64,000 bases of DNA. Origin: Massilia aurea. GTDB lineage: Bacteria > Pseudomonadota > Gammaproteobacteria > Burkholderiales > Burkholderiaceae_D. Where the stretch lies: NCBI RefSeq assembly GCF_024753205.1, contig NZ_JANUGZ010000001.1, positions 372,001 to 436,000 on the forward strand, written 5' to 3'. The translations under genes and the position numbers were made by a program. The notes under the pieces are model-generated. The model saw only the letters and a list, made by a program, of their open reading frames with translations. It was not told the DNA's origin and ran no database searches. Shown here one piece after another: positions 8,329 through 18,744 of this stretch (position 1 is the stretch's first letter; each line of letters starts with the position of its first letter).

Positions 8329-8917
8329 TGTTGCCGAACATGACTTGCGGATGGGTCGCGTAATAGCTGCCCCATGCCCCCTGCGCCTGCCCCAGGCGCG
8401 CCGGATCGGCGTCCGCCAGCACCGACGGTGCCAGCCGCAGCCGTGCGAATGAATTGAGCAGTGCGCGCGTTGCGGTGAACGTGACCCAGACCAGGCCCTG
8501 GCAATGCAGCTGGTGCGTCATGGCCACGATCAGGGCACGCGCGGCGCCCGCATCGGTACTGGCCAGATTGCCCACTTCGACGATGCTGCCGCGTGCGACC
8601 GGCCGGCCGGTGCGCGCGCCGATTTCGCTCTCGACCGGGCCGTCCAGATAATGTTCGAGAAACAGCCGGCCTTCGCCTGCCAGCGAATAACCGAGCGCCG
8701 CTACCCAGCGCCCGGCGCTGTCGCGACGGCCGGCGAGCGTATGGCAGAAATGCTGCAGGGTGGCGCCGTAGACGCGGGCAAACTCGGCGGCGATGAAGGC
8801 TTCGAGCGATGCGCGTTCCGGATGGTCCGGCGCCACGAGTTCAAGAGTGCGCCCGGCCCCGGCTGCGGCGGGTGGCGTGGCGCTGGCGCGGGTCGCGCAT
8901 GGCATGGTGGTCGACAC
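8297..8917 (-). CDS. Thermostable-hemolysin-family protein (T_hemolysin), GNAT/autoinducer-synthase-like
   Basis: A 206-residue protein matching the family named after Vibrio delta-VPH. Conserved stretches are LFLEHYLDGPVE, the EVGNLAS motif and a C-terminal YYATHPQVMFGNI. The fold predicted from these blocks, with an R..lF.E.YLD strand-helix followed by a conserved acidic EVGN, resembles acyltransferases such as LuxI-type synthases, so the hemolysin name may mislead. GTG at 8917 has an AAAGGAG six bases upstream. It is the first gene of the seven-gene operon and overlaps the acyl-adenylating enzyme, consistent with using an activated acyl group. Activity inferred only. Confidence 0.83.
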   Translation of the reverse strand: MSTTMPCATRASATPPAAAGAGRTLELVAPDHPERASLEAFIAAEFARVYGATLQHFCHTLAGRRDSAGRWVAALGYSLAGEGRLFLEHYLDGPVESEIGARTGRPVARGSIVEVGNLASTDAGAARALIVAMTHQLHCQGLVWVTFTATRALLNSFARLRLAPSVLADADPARLGQAQGAWGSYYATHPQVMFGNIGFGHDQLAR

Positions 8918-9027
8918 TGGTCACTCCTTTTGTTGTTCCCATGGTGAAACTTATGGGGGCAACATTAAGGCCAGATTAATCGACGCCGGCAGTGCGGAGG
9001 GTCAGCGGGACAGCCCGTGGCCGGTGC

Positions 9028-10137
9028 TTAGCGCCAGGCACTGTCGGCCCCGGCATCGAAGACGAGAAAGCGCGACGGCCCGTCCCTGAAATTATTATCC
9101 GAGGCAATCACCAGTGAACGGTGGCCGTTGGCCAGCCTGGGCCCCCATGCCATCGCCTCGTAATTGTCGGACCACCCGGCCGGCAGCTGCGCATTGCCCA
9201 GCAACTGGCGTTTGACGGCCGGCCGCACGCCAGCGGCAATCGGCGCGTCCGGGTCGAGCGCGGTGGCGCCCTGCAGGTCGACGTCGTACACGCGCACATC
9301 GAACATAAAATCCTGCGCTGTCTGGCGGCCGGCGCGCTCGATCACCAGCAGGCGGTGCGGCCCGATGGCCAGGATCTCGGCAATGCCGTTTTCGCTGTAA
9401 CCGCCCGGGCGGCCCGGCGGCAATACCGGCTCGAGCGGGTACGCGTATTGCGCCAGGATGCGGCCCTGCCGGTCGAGCAGACTCAAGCGCGCGAGCGCGC
9501 CCTCGCCCGGCGCCGACGCCTGGCCGTCCTGGATCAACGCACCTTCCATCGCCAGCCACAGGTGCTGGCCATCGGCACTGAAACTCAGGCCCTCCGGCCC
9601 CGCATTGCTGCGCCCACCGGCTGGCGCATCGGGCTGGATCTGCAGCGCTGCGGGAAATGGCGGCGCGCTGAGAGGCGTGCCATCCATGCCGGTGCGGGCC
9701 AACAGCATCGGCGAGCGCGCGGCGCGATCGCCTTCGCCGGCAAACCAGAGACTGCGCTCAAGTGGATCGATGCGCAGCGTCTCCAGGTCGGCCACCTGCC
9801 CGGGCTCGCCGCGCCGCGCATACGGCGCGCCGCCAGCCTGCACCAGCGGCTGCATGCCGGTGATCTGCACGCCCGCAACGCGTTGCGCGTCGTAATCGAT
9901 GCGGGCGCGGTAGAAACGCGTCGGACCATGCACGCCCCGATCGTCGCTGATGATGAGCCATTGCCTGGTCACGCTGTCGTAATCGATGCCGGACAAACCA
10001 CCGACGCGCGTCTCGCCGACGCGCATGTCACCCGCCAGTTGCGCGGTGCCGATCAGGCGCAGGTTGGGAGAAGGCGTGCTGCAGGCAGTGAGCAGCAGCG
10101 CAGCAGAAATGGCGAAAAGCCGGCGAATGAAGGTCAT
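9028..10137 (-). CDS. Esterase-like activity of phytase family lipoprotein
   Basis: A 369-residue secreted protein. The N-terminus MTFIRRLFAISAALLLTACS carries a lipobox (LTAC) at residues 16-19, so it should be lipid-anchored. The remainder is the phytase-esterase-like propeller domain, with GGLSGIDYD, DLETLRID, GPEGLSFSADGQHLWLAMEG, ENGIAEI and NYEAMAWGPRLANGHRSLVIASDNNF. The ATG at 10137 is chosen because it starts the lipoprotein signal; a longer frame from 10191 exists. No partner gene is evident. Members are often annotated as esterase-like or phytase-like without proven substrate. Confidence 0.88.
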   Translation of the reverse strand: MTFIRRLFAISAALLLTACSTPSPNLRLIGTAQLAGDMRVGETRVGGLSGIDYDSVTRQWLIISDDRGVHGPTRFYRARIDYDAQRVAGVQITGMQPLVQAGGAPYARRGEPGQVADLETLRIDPLERSLWFAGEGDRAARSPMLLARTGMDGTPLSAPPFPAALQIQPDAPAGGRSNAGPEGLSFSADGQHLWLAMEGALIQDGQASAPGEGALARLSLLDRQGRILAQYAYPLEPVLPPGRPGGYSENGIAEILAIGPHRLLVIERAGRQTAQDFMFDVRVYDVDLQGATALDPDAPIAAGVRPAVKRQLLGNAQLPAGWSDNYEAMAWGPRLANGHRSLVIASDNNFRDGPSRFLVFDAGADSAWR

Positions 10138-10221
10138 GGCAGTCTGCGTGAATCCCGGCGCACCCGCCGGCAAACGGCCATTATCCCTCAAGCGCCGGCC
10201 CTGCCGCCAGCCCGCCCTGCC

Positions 10222-13023
10222 TTACATCCTGAAACGCAGGCTCACGCCATATGTCGTCGGGTTGTAGCGGATATCGCGCGGCTGGTACTGGCCCAGCGCG
10301 CTTTCATACTTCGTGCGCGTCAGGTTGATGGCGTCAAATTGCAGCGACACGTTGTCGTTGATCTCGTAGCCGATGCTCAGGTCGACGAAGGTTGCGGCCT
10401 TGACCACGCGGTCCTGGCCAAACGGCGCTTCGGCGATCTGCTCGACATAATCGCCCCGGCGCGTGGCGGCCAGGCGGCCGGTGAAGCCGCTGCCTTCGTA
10501 CAGCAGCGCAAAGTTGTAGCTCTGGCGCGAGACGCCGGTGAGCGCCGTTGTCGTGAACTGGTCGCTGTCGAACGCCGTGCGCGACTGGTTGTCGCCATCG
10601 ATGTAGGTGGCGTTGAACTGCGCACCCAGGCCGCTCCAGGCGCCCGGCAAAAAGTCGGCGAATTTCTGGATGCCGAATTCGGCGCCGCGCAGACGGCCCT
10701 TGCCCGAATTTTGCGGGCGCGTCACGCGATACAGCTGGCCGTCGATCGTTTCATCCTGCGTGAAGCTTTGCTGGTAGCCATCGATATCGCGGTGGAACAG
10801 CGCGATCTGCGCGTAGCCGTTCTTCTTGAAGTAGTACTCCAGCGTGGCGTCGAGATTGGTCGATTTGGTCGGCTCCAGCAATGGATTGCCGGCCCCGCCG
10901 CTGCCCGCCACGTTGACCGTCGGCGCAATCAAGGACAGCGACGGATTGAGCGCGCCGAACTCGGGCCGCGTGATCGTCTTGCCGACCGACAGATGCGACT
11001 GCAGGTTCTCGCGCCAGCCGATCGTCGCCGTGGCGCTTGGCAGCACATTGGTTTCCGACGTCGACTGGTCGATGTCGGTGATCACGTCGCCAATGCGGCT
11101 CTGGCCGCGCAGGTCGCGGTTCACGCGCACGACGCGCACGCCGGCTTCGCTCTTGATGCCAACGCCGGCGATCTCATGGTCCCAGCGCCCCGCCGCATAC
11201 AGCGTGACGTTCTGCTCTTTCTGGTCGAACGCACGCGCCGGGTCTTCGGCAATGCGCCCGCTGGCCAGGCTATAGCCATTGCGCACCGCGTCGGCCTGGT
11301 CGATCAGGAAGTCCGCCGACGGCGCGCTCCAGGCGCCACCCAGCCGGTCTAGTCCCGGCACCAGGTGCTGGAAGGCCGGGCCGAAGGCGCCGATCGGCGT
11401 CGGGCGCGCGCCGGTAAAGTCGGCATGACCTTCGGCGCCATGGTAGCTCGCCTTGCGCGACGACAGCCGCACGCCGCCCAGCAGAGCCTTGAAGGCGCCG
11501 TCGCCGGGCACGCGGTACACCGCGTCGGTACGCCACTGGAGCTGGGTGCCGGCCTGCTCGTTCCAGTTCTGCACCATCCCGCGCAGCACATAGGCATTCG
11601 GGTCTTGCAGCACGTTGGCGTTGCCGCCCTTGGTGATCGCATTGAAGCCGCCATGGCCGTCGGCGCCATACGCGTACACATTGGCGCTCACGCCAGGCGC
11701 CTGCTGGTCGACGATCAGCGTGTCGTTGACGAATTTCGAGCGCGTGTAGCCCACCTGCGACTCGACCGACAGCGGGCCCTCGAGGTACTTCAGGCCCAGG
11801 TTCAGGTAGTGCGTGGCGGTACGTTCGTTCTGGCCCCAGGTGCTGGTGGCCGTGTATGGCTCCCAGTCGTTGGCGCCGCCGAACTGCGCGGCCGGCGCGG
11901 TCGCCGACAGGATCGGGCAGATGACGCCCAGCGACGTCGCGCAGCCATTGGACTGCTGGCCCAGCGTCACGCCGCTCAGGCGCGGGGCCGAACCGACATT
12001 CGAGAACGCGTAGTTGACGGCGTTGCGACCCTGGTACCCCATGCCCAGGTATTGCGCGGTGGCCGTCGTGCGCGGATTGATTTTCCACTGGAAGGCGCCG
12101 TGCACGCTCTGGCGTTCACGCGCGCCTTCGTTGTAGGTGCCGCCGATATGCGGCAGCTGGCCCAGCACCTCGCCAGGGGCGAGCGGTGCAAACGGCGCCG
12201 ATTCGCCCAGGCGCGTGGCGCTGCCGTCAGGGCGCACCGAGAAGACGTTCGACGGGCGGTCGTTGTACTGCACCGGATAGGCCCAGTTGTCGCGGTTGAC
12301 GGCGACGTCGAACAGCGCGCCCATCTCGCCGACATCGGTGTCCCAGCGGTTGCTGACCAAAAAGCCGCCGCCCGGGCTGTGCTTGTCGGCCGTATTGCCG
12401 CTGCCGTTGATCTGGTTGACGCGGTCTTCGACATAGCCGGTGGCCACGAAGCCCTTGGCGTCGAACGGTGCGCGCAGGCGGATATTCACGGCGCCGGCGA
12501 TGCCGCCTTCGAACTGGTTCGCGGTGGCCGATTTGTAGACTTCCATGCCGCCGATCGACTGCACCGGCAAATCCTGGTACGCCAGGCGGCGACCGGCGGC
12601 GGTAAAGATCTCGTTGCCGTCCAGGGTCGTGGCGACGTCGGGCAAGCCGCGGATGGTGACGTTGCTGGTCTCGCCGCGATCGCGCCCGACCTGCACGCCC
12701 GCCACGCGCTGCAGCGCATCGCCCGCATGACGGTCGGGGAACTTGCCGATATCGTCGGCGTTGATCGCATCGACCACCTGCGCCGCATCGCGCTTGATGT
12801 CTTCGGCCGAGCGCAGGCTCTGGCGCAGTCCAGTGACCTTGATGACGGTAGGTGCGGCCGGCGCTGCCTGGGCTGCATCAGCAGGTGCTTCCGGCGCTTG
12901 CGGGGCCGGCGTCTGTGGTGCCGGAGCCGGCGAGTCGGTGACGGCCTGCGCGAAGGCTGGGGCGCCATACGAGGACAACAGCATGATGGCGGCACATACC
13001 GGCGTGAGGTTCAAACGGCGCAT
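10222..13023 (-). CDS. TonB-dependent receptor (Xanthomonas/Caulobacter type)
   Basis: A 933-residue outer-membrane active transporter. A signal peptide (to about residue 25, APAFAQA) precedes a Pro/Ala-rich linker and the plug, which has VIKVTGLRQSL, INADDIGKFPD, ALQRVAGVQVGRD and NVTIRGLPDV. A beta-barrel follows and ends in SLRFRM with a near-terminal aromatic. The ATG at 13023 has AGGAG five bases upstream. This receptor class usually imports carbohydrates or other large nutrients. No degradative enzymes sit beside it, so the substrate is unknown; the divergent membrane-anchored gene 190 bases away is the only candidate partner. Confidence 0.93.
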   Translation of the reverse strand: MRRLNLTPVCAAIMLLSSYGAPAFAQAVTDSPAPAPQTPAPQAPEAPADAAQAAPAAPTVIKVTGLRQSLRSAEDIKRDAAQVVDAINADDIGKFPDRHAGDALQRVAGVQVGRDRGETSNVTIRGLPDVATTLDGNEIFTAAGRRLAYQDLPVQSIGGMEVYKSATANQFEGGIAGAVNIRLRAPFDAKGFVATGYVEDRVNQINGSGNTADKHSPGGGFLVSNRWDTDVGEMGALFDVAVNRDNWAYPVQYNDRPSNVFSVRPDGSATRLGESAPFAPLAPGEVLGQLPHIGGTYNEGARERQSVHGAFQWKINPRTTATAQYLGMGYQGRNAVNYAFSNVGSAPRLSGVTLGQQSNGCATSLGVICPILSATAPAAQFGGANDWEPYTATSTWGQNERTATHYLNLGLKYLEGPLSVESQVGYTRSKFVNDTLIVDQQAPGVSANVYAYGADGHGGFNAITKGGNANVLQDPNAYVLRGMVQNWNEQAGTQLQWRTDAVYRVPGDGAFKALLGGVRLSSRKASYHGAEGHADFTGARPTPIGAFGPAFQHLVPGLDRLGGAWSAPSADFLIDQADAVRNGYSLASGRIAEDPARAFDQKEQNVTLYAAGRWDHEIAGVGIKSEAGVRVVRVNRDLRGQSRIGDVITDIDQSTSETNVLPSATATIGWRENLQSHLSVGKTITRPEFGALNPSLSLIAPTVNVAGSGGAGNPLLEPTKSTNLDATLEYYFKKNGYAQIALFHRDIDGYQQSFTQDETIDGQLYRVTRPQNSGKGRLRGAEFGIQKFADFLPGAWSGLGAQFNATYIDGDNQSRTAFDSDQFTTTALTGVSRQSYNFALLYEGSGFTGRLAATRRGDYVEQIAEAPFGQDRVVKAATFVDLSIGYEINDNVSLQFDAINLTRTKYESALGQYQPRDIRYNPTTYGVSLRFRM

Positions 13024-13214
13024 TCGTTCTCCTGGAGTCTGCATGGATCGGGCGCGCCGCGACCGGCGGCGCCTGAAATGTGTCTTCATAACGCAGCATG
13101 ATGCCATCCAGTTGACATAAATACACCAGAAAAATTTTCCCTCGGATTGACTCGTCCGTGAAATGTGAGAATGTGCGAATAATTGACGTACCGCGCTGAC
13201 TATACTTGGCGGAT

Positions 13215-13940
13215 ATGTACTCACGACCGCCATCATTGTCATCTTCCGAGAATCGCGTCTTGGGCATCGGCGTCGCCATGCTGCTGCACGCCGCCCTGCT
13301 GGCCGCATGGCAGGCGAGCCGCCAACAAGCGCCTGACGACGAGCGACAGGCGGTCTTCACCCAGTGGGTCCAGGTGCCTGACAGCAGGCCGCAGCCTGCC
13401 ACACGCGATGTCCCCGCTCCCGCGGAACGCAGGCGCGCAACGGTCGCTGCACCAGCCGCCCGGACTGGCCAAGCGGTAGCGTCGGGCATCGAACAGCCAA
13501 CCGCCGGGCCGGACGTTGCTCTTTCAGGCGATGGTCGTGACGTGACGCCTGTTGAAGGTGGCGCACGACTGAGCGTCGAGCAAGCCCTGCGCGAAGCGGG
13601 CGCCATCGAGCGCACGCTGCGCAAGAGCAACAAGGCATATATCGTCGCGCCACCAGACAGCCCGCAGATCCGCATGGCCCGTGGGTTTGCAGAAGCGGCG
13701 GCAGTCGCACCGGGCCGCTGGTACGAAGCGCCCAAGATCGTTGAACTCGTCAATGACGGCGGCGACGGCGCGCGACGCACGCGCGTTGTCACGGCTGGCG
13801 GTATCTATTGCATCACCGAGCGCTCCCCGGCCACGAGCATCGACATGATCGAAAAATTCGGCAAGCAGAGAATCACGAACTGCGGGCATGAACACGAGCA
13901 GCCTGTCAATGCCCAGGAATGGCGTACCGCGCGCGATTGA
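13215..13940 (+). CDS. Membrane-anchored protein of unknown function, divergent from TonB receptor
   Basis: A 241-residue protein. A single N-terminal hydrophobic helix (about residues 16-33, VLGIGVAMLLHAALLAAW) resembles the anchor of TonB-like proteins, including a His within the helix. It is followed by a Pro/Ala/Arg-rich region and a C-terminal domain of about 130 residues beginning near RLSVEQALREAGAIERTLRK. Two cysteines near the end (IYCITER and TNCGH) could pair if it is periplasmic. ATG at 13215 is used. It diverges from the TonB-dependent receptor across 191 bases and ends 18 bases before the convergent H-NS-like gene. I do not recognise the family. Confidence 0.72.
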   Translation: MYSRPPSLSSSENRVLGIGVAMLLHAALLAAWQASRQQAPDDERQAVFTQWVQVPDSRPQPATRDVPAPAERRRATVAAPAARTGQAVASGIEQPTAGPDVALSGDGRDVTPVEGGARLSVEQALREAGAIERTLRKSNKAYIVAPPDSPQIRMARGFAEAAAVAPGRWYEAPKIVELVNDGGDGARRTRVVTAGGIYCITERSPATSIDMIEKFGKQRITNCGHEHEQPVNAQEWRTARD

Positions 13941-13958
13941 CGCTGACCGTGCCGCGGG

Positions 13959-14282
13959 TCAAGCCGGCGTCTTGATATCCTCGAGCGACTTGCCGGCGGC
14001 AAGCCATGCCTTGACCCAAGCCGGTTGACGGCCGCGACCGCTCCATTGCTGGGCAGGATCGTCGGGATTGGTGTAGCTGACGGCAGTAGCGGCCGGCTTT
14101 CCTGGCACCGGCGCTTTGATCGCCAGTACCTGTTTCTCGGTCAGGCCGGCATTGCGGGCGATGTGAAGGATCTGTTCGCGCGCCTTGCTGATGCTGAGAA
14201 AATGGTGGGTTTTGAGTGCATCGTTGACCTGTTCTTCAAGTGCGCGAAGTTTGGCCAGCGAATATTTGGAGAGGTCTTGCAT
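13959..14282 (-). CDS. H-NS family nucleoid-associated protein
   Basis: A 107-residue DNA-binding protein. The N-terminal half (LAKLRALEEQVNDALKTH, located near residues 9-26) is a coiled-coil oligomerisation region. The C-terminal half has the H-NS signature YTNPDDPAQQWSGRGRQPAW, where GRGRQP is the AT-hook-like minor-groove loop. The ATG at 14282 starts MQDLSKYSLAKLR as usual for this family; the upstream extension is spurious. Betaproteobacteria often carry several such paralogs, which silence AT-rich acquired DNA. The lower-GC island 4 kb away is the sort of target expected, but no link is shown. Confidence 0.93.
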   Translation of the reverse strand: MQDLSKYSLAKLRALEEQVNDALKTHHFLSISKAREQILHIARNAGLTEKQVLAIKAPVPGKPAATAVSYTNPDDPAQQWSGRGRQPAWVKAWLAAGKSLEDIKTPA

Positions 14283-14372
14283 GGTTGCAGGTTGCTTTAA
14301 GGTGAATGAAAACAGCACCCTAACATGCCGGACCACCTGTTGGCGACCCGATCGAATGCTGTTTGTGTGCTC

Positions 14373-15755
<1,383 letters not shown>

Positions 15756-15950
15756 ATTGTCGGATCGGTCGGGGTCGGTGTGATGGAGGCGAGTTGCCAA
15801 TGGTGCAAGATCAGCGGCGATGCTATCACACCGCTGACGCCGTCGCCACGCGCCCTGAACACGACCGACCTGTGGCACTATCGCTGCTAATGCCACCGTC
15901 GTGCACCGCAATCGCCCGGCATCGCCCCCTACAAGCGAAGGACCAGCTTC

Positions 15951-17342
15951 ATGCCCCGGATATCCCACGTCGTCGGCACCAAAACGTATTGGTTCGCCGA
16001 TCTGCGCGACCTGCTGGCCAAGGCCACACCCGCGCGCTCGGGCGACCATCTCGCCGGTGTTGCCGCAGGCAGCGCCGAAGAACGCGTTGCCGCGCAAATG
16101 GCACTGGCCGACCTGCCCTTGCGCACCTTTCTGAACGACGCCGTCGTGCCGTACGAAACCGATGAAGTCACGCGCCTGATCATCGACAGCCACGACGATG
16201 CCGCGTTCGCGCCGATACGCCACCTGACCGTGGGGAGTTTCCGGGAGTGGCTGCTGGGCGACGCAGTCGACGGGCCTGTGCTGGCGCGCGTCGCCCCTGG
16301 CATCACACCCGAGATGGCGGCAGCCGTCTCGAAAATCATGCGCATCCAGGACCTGGTGCTGGTGGCGCGCAAGTGCCGCGTCGTCACGCACTTTCGCAAT
16401 ACGATCGGCCTGGCCGGCACGCTGTCGACGCGACTGCAGCCGAACCACCCGCTCGACGACCTGTCAGGCATCGCGGCCAGTCTGTTCGACGGTCTGATGC
16501 ATGGCAGTGGCGACGCGGTCATCGGCATCAATCCGGCCACCGACAATGTCGCGCAGGTGGTCAAGCTCGTCACGATGCTGGACGATATCATCAGCCGCTA
16601 CGACATTCCCACCCAGTCATGCGTGCTGACGCATGTGACCAATACGATCGAGGCGATCGGGCGCGGCGCGCCGGTTGACCTGGTATTCCAGTCGATCGCC
16701 GGCACGCAAGCGGCCAACGCCAGCTTCGGCATCGACCTGGCGCTGCTCGGCGAAGCCCGCGCCGCCGCCCTGTCGCTGGGCCGTGGCACGGTGGGCAACA
16801 ACGTCATGTATTTCGAGACCGGCCAGGGCAGCGCGCTGTCGGCCAATGCCAACCATGGCGTCGATCAACAAACCTGCGAGGCGCGCGCGTATGCCGTGGC
16901 ACGCGCGTTCGAGCCGCTGCTGGTCAACACCGTGGTGGGCTTCATGGGGCCGGAATACCTGTACGACGGCAAGCAGATCATCCGCGCCGGCCTGGAAGAC
17001 CATTTCTGCACCAAGCTGCTCGGCCTGCCGATGGGGTGCGACGTCTGCTATACCAACCACGCCGAAGCCGACCAGGACGACATGGACGTGCTACTGACGA
17101 TGCTGGGCACGGCCGGCTGCACCTTCGTGATGGGTATTCCGGGCGGGGACGACATCATGCTCAATTATCAGACGACGTCCTTCCACGACGCCCTGTATGC
17201 GCGCCGCGCGCTCGGGCTGCAGCCGGCGCCTGAATTCGATGCGTGGTTGCGCGCAATGGGTATATTCAAGGGCGATGATCAGTTCGAGCTGGGGCGGACC
17301 GTACCCCCGGCATTCCAGCGCGCACTGCTGCAGTCATCCTGA
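15951..17342 (+). CDS. eutB: Ethanolamine ammonia-lyase large subunit
   Basis: A 463-residue protein, the usual EutB length. It is the TIM-barrel catalytic subunit that, with EutC and adenosylcobalamin, converts ethanolamine to acetaldehyde and ammonia. Recognisable blocks include [33 protein letters not shown], the [12 protein letters not shown] segment, [26 protein letters not shown] and [22 protein letters not shown] at 15951 has GAAGGA at suitable spacing. eutC follows after 10 bases. No permease, reactivase, acetaldehyde dehydrogenase or microcompartment shell genes are nearby, fitting the simple eutBC arrangement used for nitrogen acquisition. Confidence 0.97.
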   Translation: MPRISHVVGTKTYWFADLRDLLAKATPARSGDHLAGVAAGSAEERVAAQMALADLPLRTFLNDAVVPYETDEVTRLIIDSHDDAAFAPIRHLTVGSFREWLLGDAVDGPVLARVAPGITPEMAAAVSKIMRIQDLVLVARKCRVVTHFRNTIGLAGTLSTRLQPNHPLDDLSGIAASLFDGLMHGSGDAVIGINPATDNVAQVVKLVTMLDDIISRYDIPTQSCVLTHVTNTIEAIGRGAPVDLVFQSIAGTQAANASFGIDLALLGEARAAALSLGRGTVGNNVMYFETGQGSALSANANHGVDQQTCEARAYAVARAFEPLLVNTVVGFMGPEYLYDGKQIIRAGLEDHFCTKLLGLPMGCDVCYTNHAEADQDDMDVLLTMLGTAGCTFVMGIPGGDDIMLNYQTTSFHDALYARRALGLQPAPEFDAWLRAMGIFKGDDQFELGRTVPPAFQRALLQSS

Positions 17343-17352
17343 GGTTGCTCCC

Positions 17353-18168
17353 ATGTCCGATTCGATTGATGACCCCATTGCCGGCGCCGCACCGTGGCAG
17401 GCGTTGCGCCAGTTCACCGATGCCCGCATTGCGCTGGGCGCCGCCGGCATCAGCCAGCCGACAGGCGCACAGCTGGACTTTCAGCTCGCGCATGCGCGGG
17501 CGCGTGACGCCGTGCATCTCCCGCTCGATACCGACGTGCTTATGCCAGCTCTGCAGGCAGCGTGGCCGCGCGCGGGCCCGCCGCTCCTGCTCCACAGCGC
17601 GGCTGCGAATCGCAACGTTTATCTGCAGCGGCCGGATCTGGGGCGGCGGCTCGATGCGCCATCACGCGCGCTTCTGACCGATAGTGACGATGGCAACCGC
17701 CGCTGCGACCTGGCCATCGTCGTGGCGGATGGTTTGTCGTCACACGCGAGCGCGCAGAATGCCGCGCCCTTCCTCGCAGCGCTGCATCTGCAGCTTGCCG
17801 CCGAAGCGTGGGCGCTGGCGCCGCTGGCGATCGTCCAGCAAGGCCGCGTCGCCGTGGGTGATGAAGTCGGTGAATTGCTGGGGGCGAAGATCGTCATTGT
17901 GCTGATTGGTGAACGCCCGGGCCTGAGCGCACCGGACAGCATGGGCATCTACATGACTTGGGCGCCACGCGTCGGCCTGACGGACGAGCGCCGTAACTGC
18001 ATCTCGAACGTCAGGCCGGCGGGGTTGGGTTATATCCAAGCCGCTGCCAGGCTGCATTATCTGCTGGAGCAGGCGCAACTGCGGCAGTTGAGCGGCGTGG
18101 CACTCAAGGACGAAACGACGCAGGATGACGTGCTGCCGGGTGGCGGCAGGCAGGTGTTCCTGCTGTGA
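17353..18168 (+). CDS. eutC: Ethanolamine ammonia-lyase small subunit
   Basis: A 271-residue EutC, which together with EutB forms the adenosylcobalamin-binding site of ethanolamine ammonia-lyase. Family features are [20 protein letters not shown] near the N-terminus, [38 protein letters not shown] (central block) and the conserved [22 protein letters not shown] region. ATG at 17353 lies 10 bases after the eutB stop; the open frame continuing upstream is inside eutB. The two genes are probably one transcript starting upstream of 15951. No cobalamin riboswitch was recognised before eutB. Confidence 0.96.
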   Translation: MSDSIDDPIAGAAPWQALRQFTDARIALGAAGISQPTGAQLDFQLAHARARDAVHLPLDTDVLMPALQAAWPRAGPPLLLHSAAANRNVYLQRPDLGRRLDAPSRALLTDSDDGNRRCDLAIVVADGLSSHASAQNAAPFLAALHLQLAAEAWALAPLAIVQQGRVAVGDEVGELLGAKIVIVLIGERPGLSAPDSMGIYMTWAPRVGLTDERRNCISNVRPAGLGYIQAAARLHYLLEQAQLRQLSGVALKDETTQDDVLPGGGRQVFLL

Positions 18169-18182
18169 CTTTCTAGAATAAA

Positions 18183-18290
18183 TGTGACGTTTTGGGAATT
18201 GCCGCAACCACGGCTGTGAATTGCGGAGGCCACTAATCCTTGCTGAGCTAATTAGCCTGATGAGCTTCCTATTTCGGCCAAGAGCGGACC
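18183..18290 (+). repeat. Intergenic repeat element, copy A (diverged)
   Basis: The most diverged of five ~100-base elements in this island. Its right half (TTGCTGAGCTA ... CTATTTCGGCCAAGAGCGGAC) aligns with copies B and E, and its left end GACGTTTTGGG corresponds to GTCCGCTTTGGG. It lies between eutC and a decayed small gene. Confidence 0.6.
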
Positions 18291-18309
18291 AACGCACGAA
18301 CAAGGGATC

Positions 18310-18563
18310 ATGGACAAAGCGGAGCTTGCGCAGGCCTTGAACAATCATGGTGTCTCGTCGCGTTAGTATCGATTCGGTCCATATGGGCACGGATTTTCCG
18401 ACGACTCGTTTTCGCTCGAAGAAGGCAACGGAGTGTTTCAGGTGATTTACATCGAACGACGGACGCCTTCTTGCTGGCATCGCTCTCAACTAAAGACGAG
18501 GCGTGTGCGTACCTCTTGGAGCAGTTGACGAGTACCGATCAGTTTCTAATCTGCCCGGAATAA
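18310..18563 (+). pseudogene. Decayed small immunity-like gene (stop codon plus frameshift)
   Basis: ATG at 18310 opens MDKAELAQALNNHGVSSR, then a TAG at 18364 interrupts, and the frame resumes with YRFGPYGHGFSDDSFSLEE and VFQVIYIER. A frameshift near 18455-18465 moves the continuation to another frame, which reads DAFLLASLSTKDEACAYLL and ends at the TAA at 18561. Joined, the pieces make a coherent protein of about 84 residues. It resembles small cytoplasmic proteins of the polymorphic-toxin immunity type, with a hydrophilic N-terminus, a DDSF segment and a DEACAYLLEQL end. That family assignment is from memory of similar sequences and is moderate; the two lesions are seen directly. Confidence 0.62.
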
Positions 18564-18589
18564 GGCCCTATTCTCTCAACCAAGGTAGT

Positions 18590-18690
18590 TCCGTTATGGG
18601 TCGGTACCGGCCTGTGGCGGCTACCACTGGATTTTCAACTTGCCAACCTGCGATGCTGGCTCGACCGGCCGGATTCGGCCAAGAGCGGAC
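18590..18690 (+). repeat. Intergenic repeat element, copy B
   Basis: About 100 bases. The left end TTCCGTTATGGGTCGG and right end TTCGGCCAAGAGCGGAC are inverted relative to each other. The core GGATTTTCAACTTGCCAACC is nearly identical to copy D. It lies between the decayed gene and the small exported-protein gene at 18745. Confidence 0.82.
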
Positions 18691-18744
18691 GTTAACATCG
18701 CAGCGCTGCTAGCAGATTTAGACATTTCGATAAATCGATCAAAA

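Noticed and set aside
8297..8917. Literal annotation as a hemolytic toxin
   Set aside because: No signal peptide or amphipathic pore segment is visible; the operon and conserved blocks point to an enzyme. The family name is kept only as a label.
9121..11352. Long + strand open frame of 743 codons opposite the phytase-like lipoprotein and TonB receptor
   Set aside because: It spans parts of two well-supported minus-strand genes and its translation is low-complexity Arg/Ala/Gln-rich with no family features; it is a high-GC antisense shadow.
11365..13101. Long + strand open frame of 578 codons opposite the TonB receptor
   Set aside because: Antisense shadow of a receptor with clear plug and barrel motifs; no ribosome site or recognisable domain.
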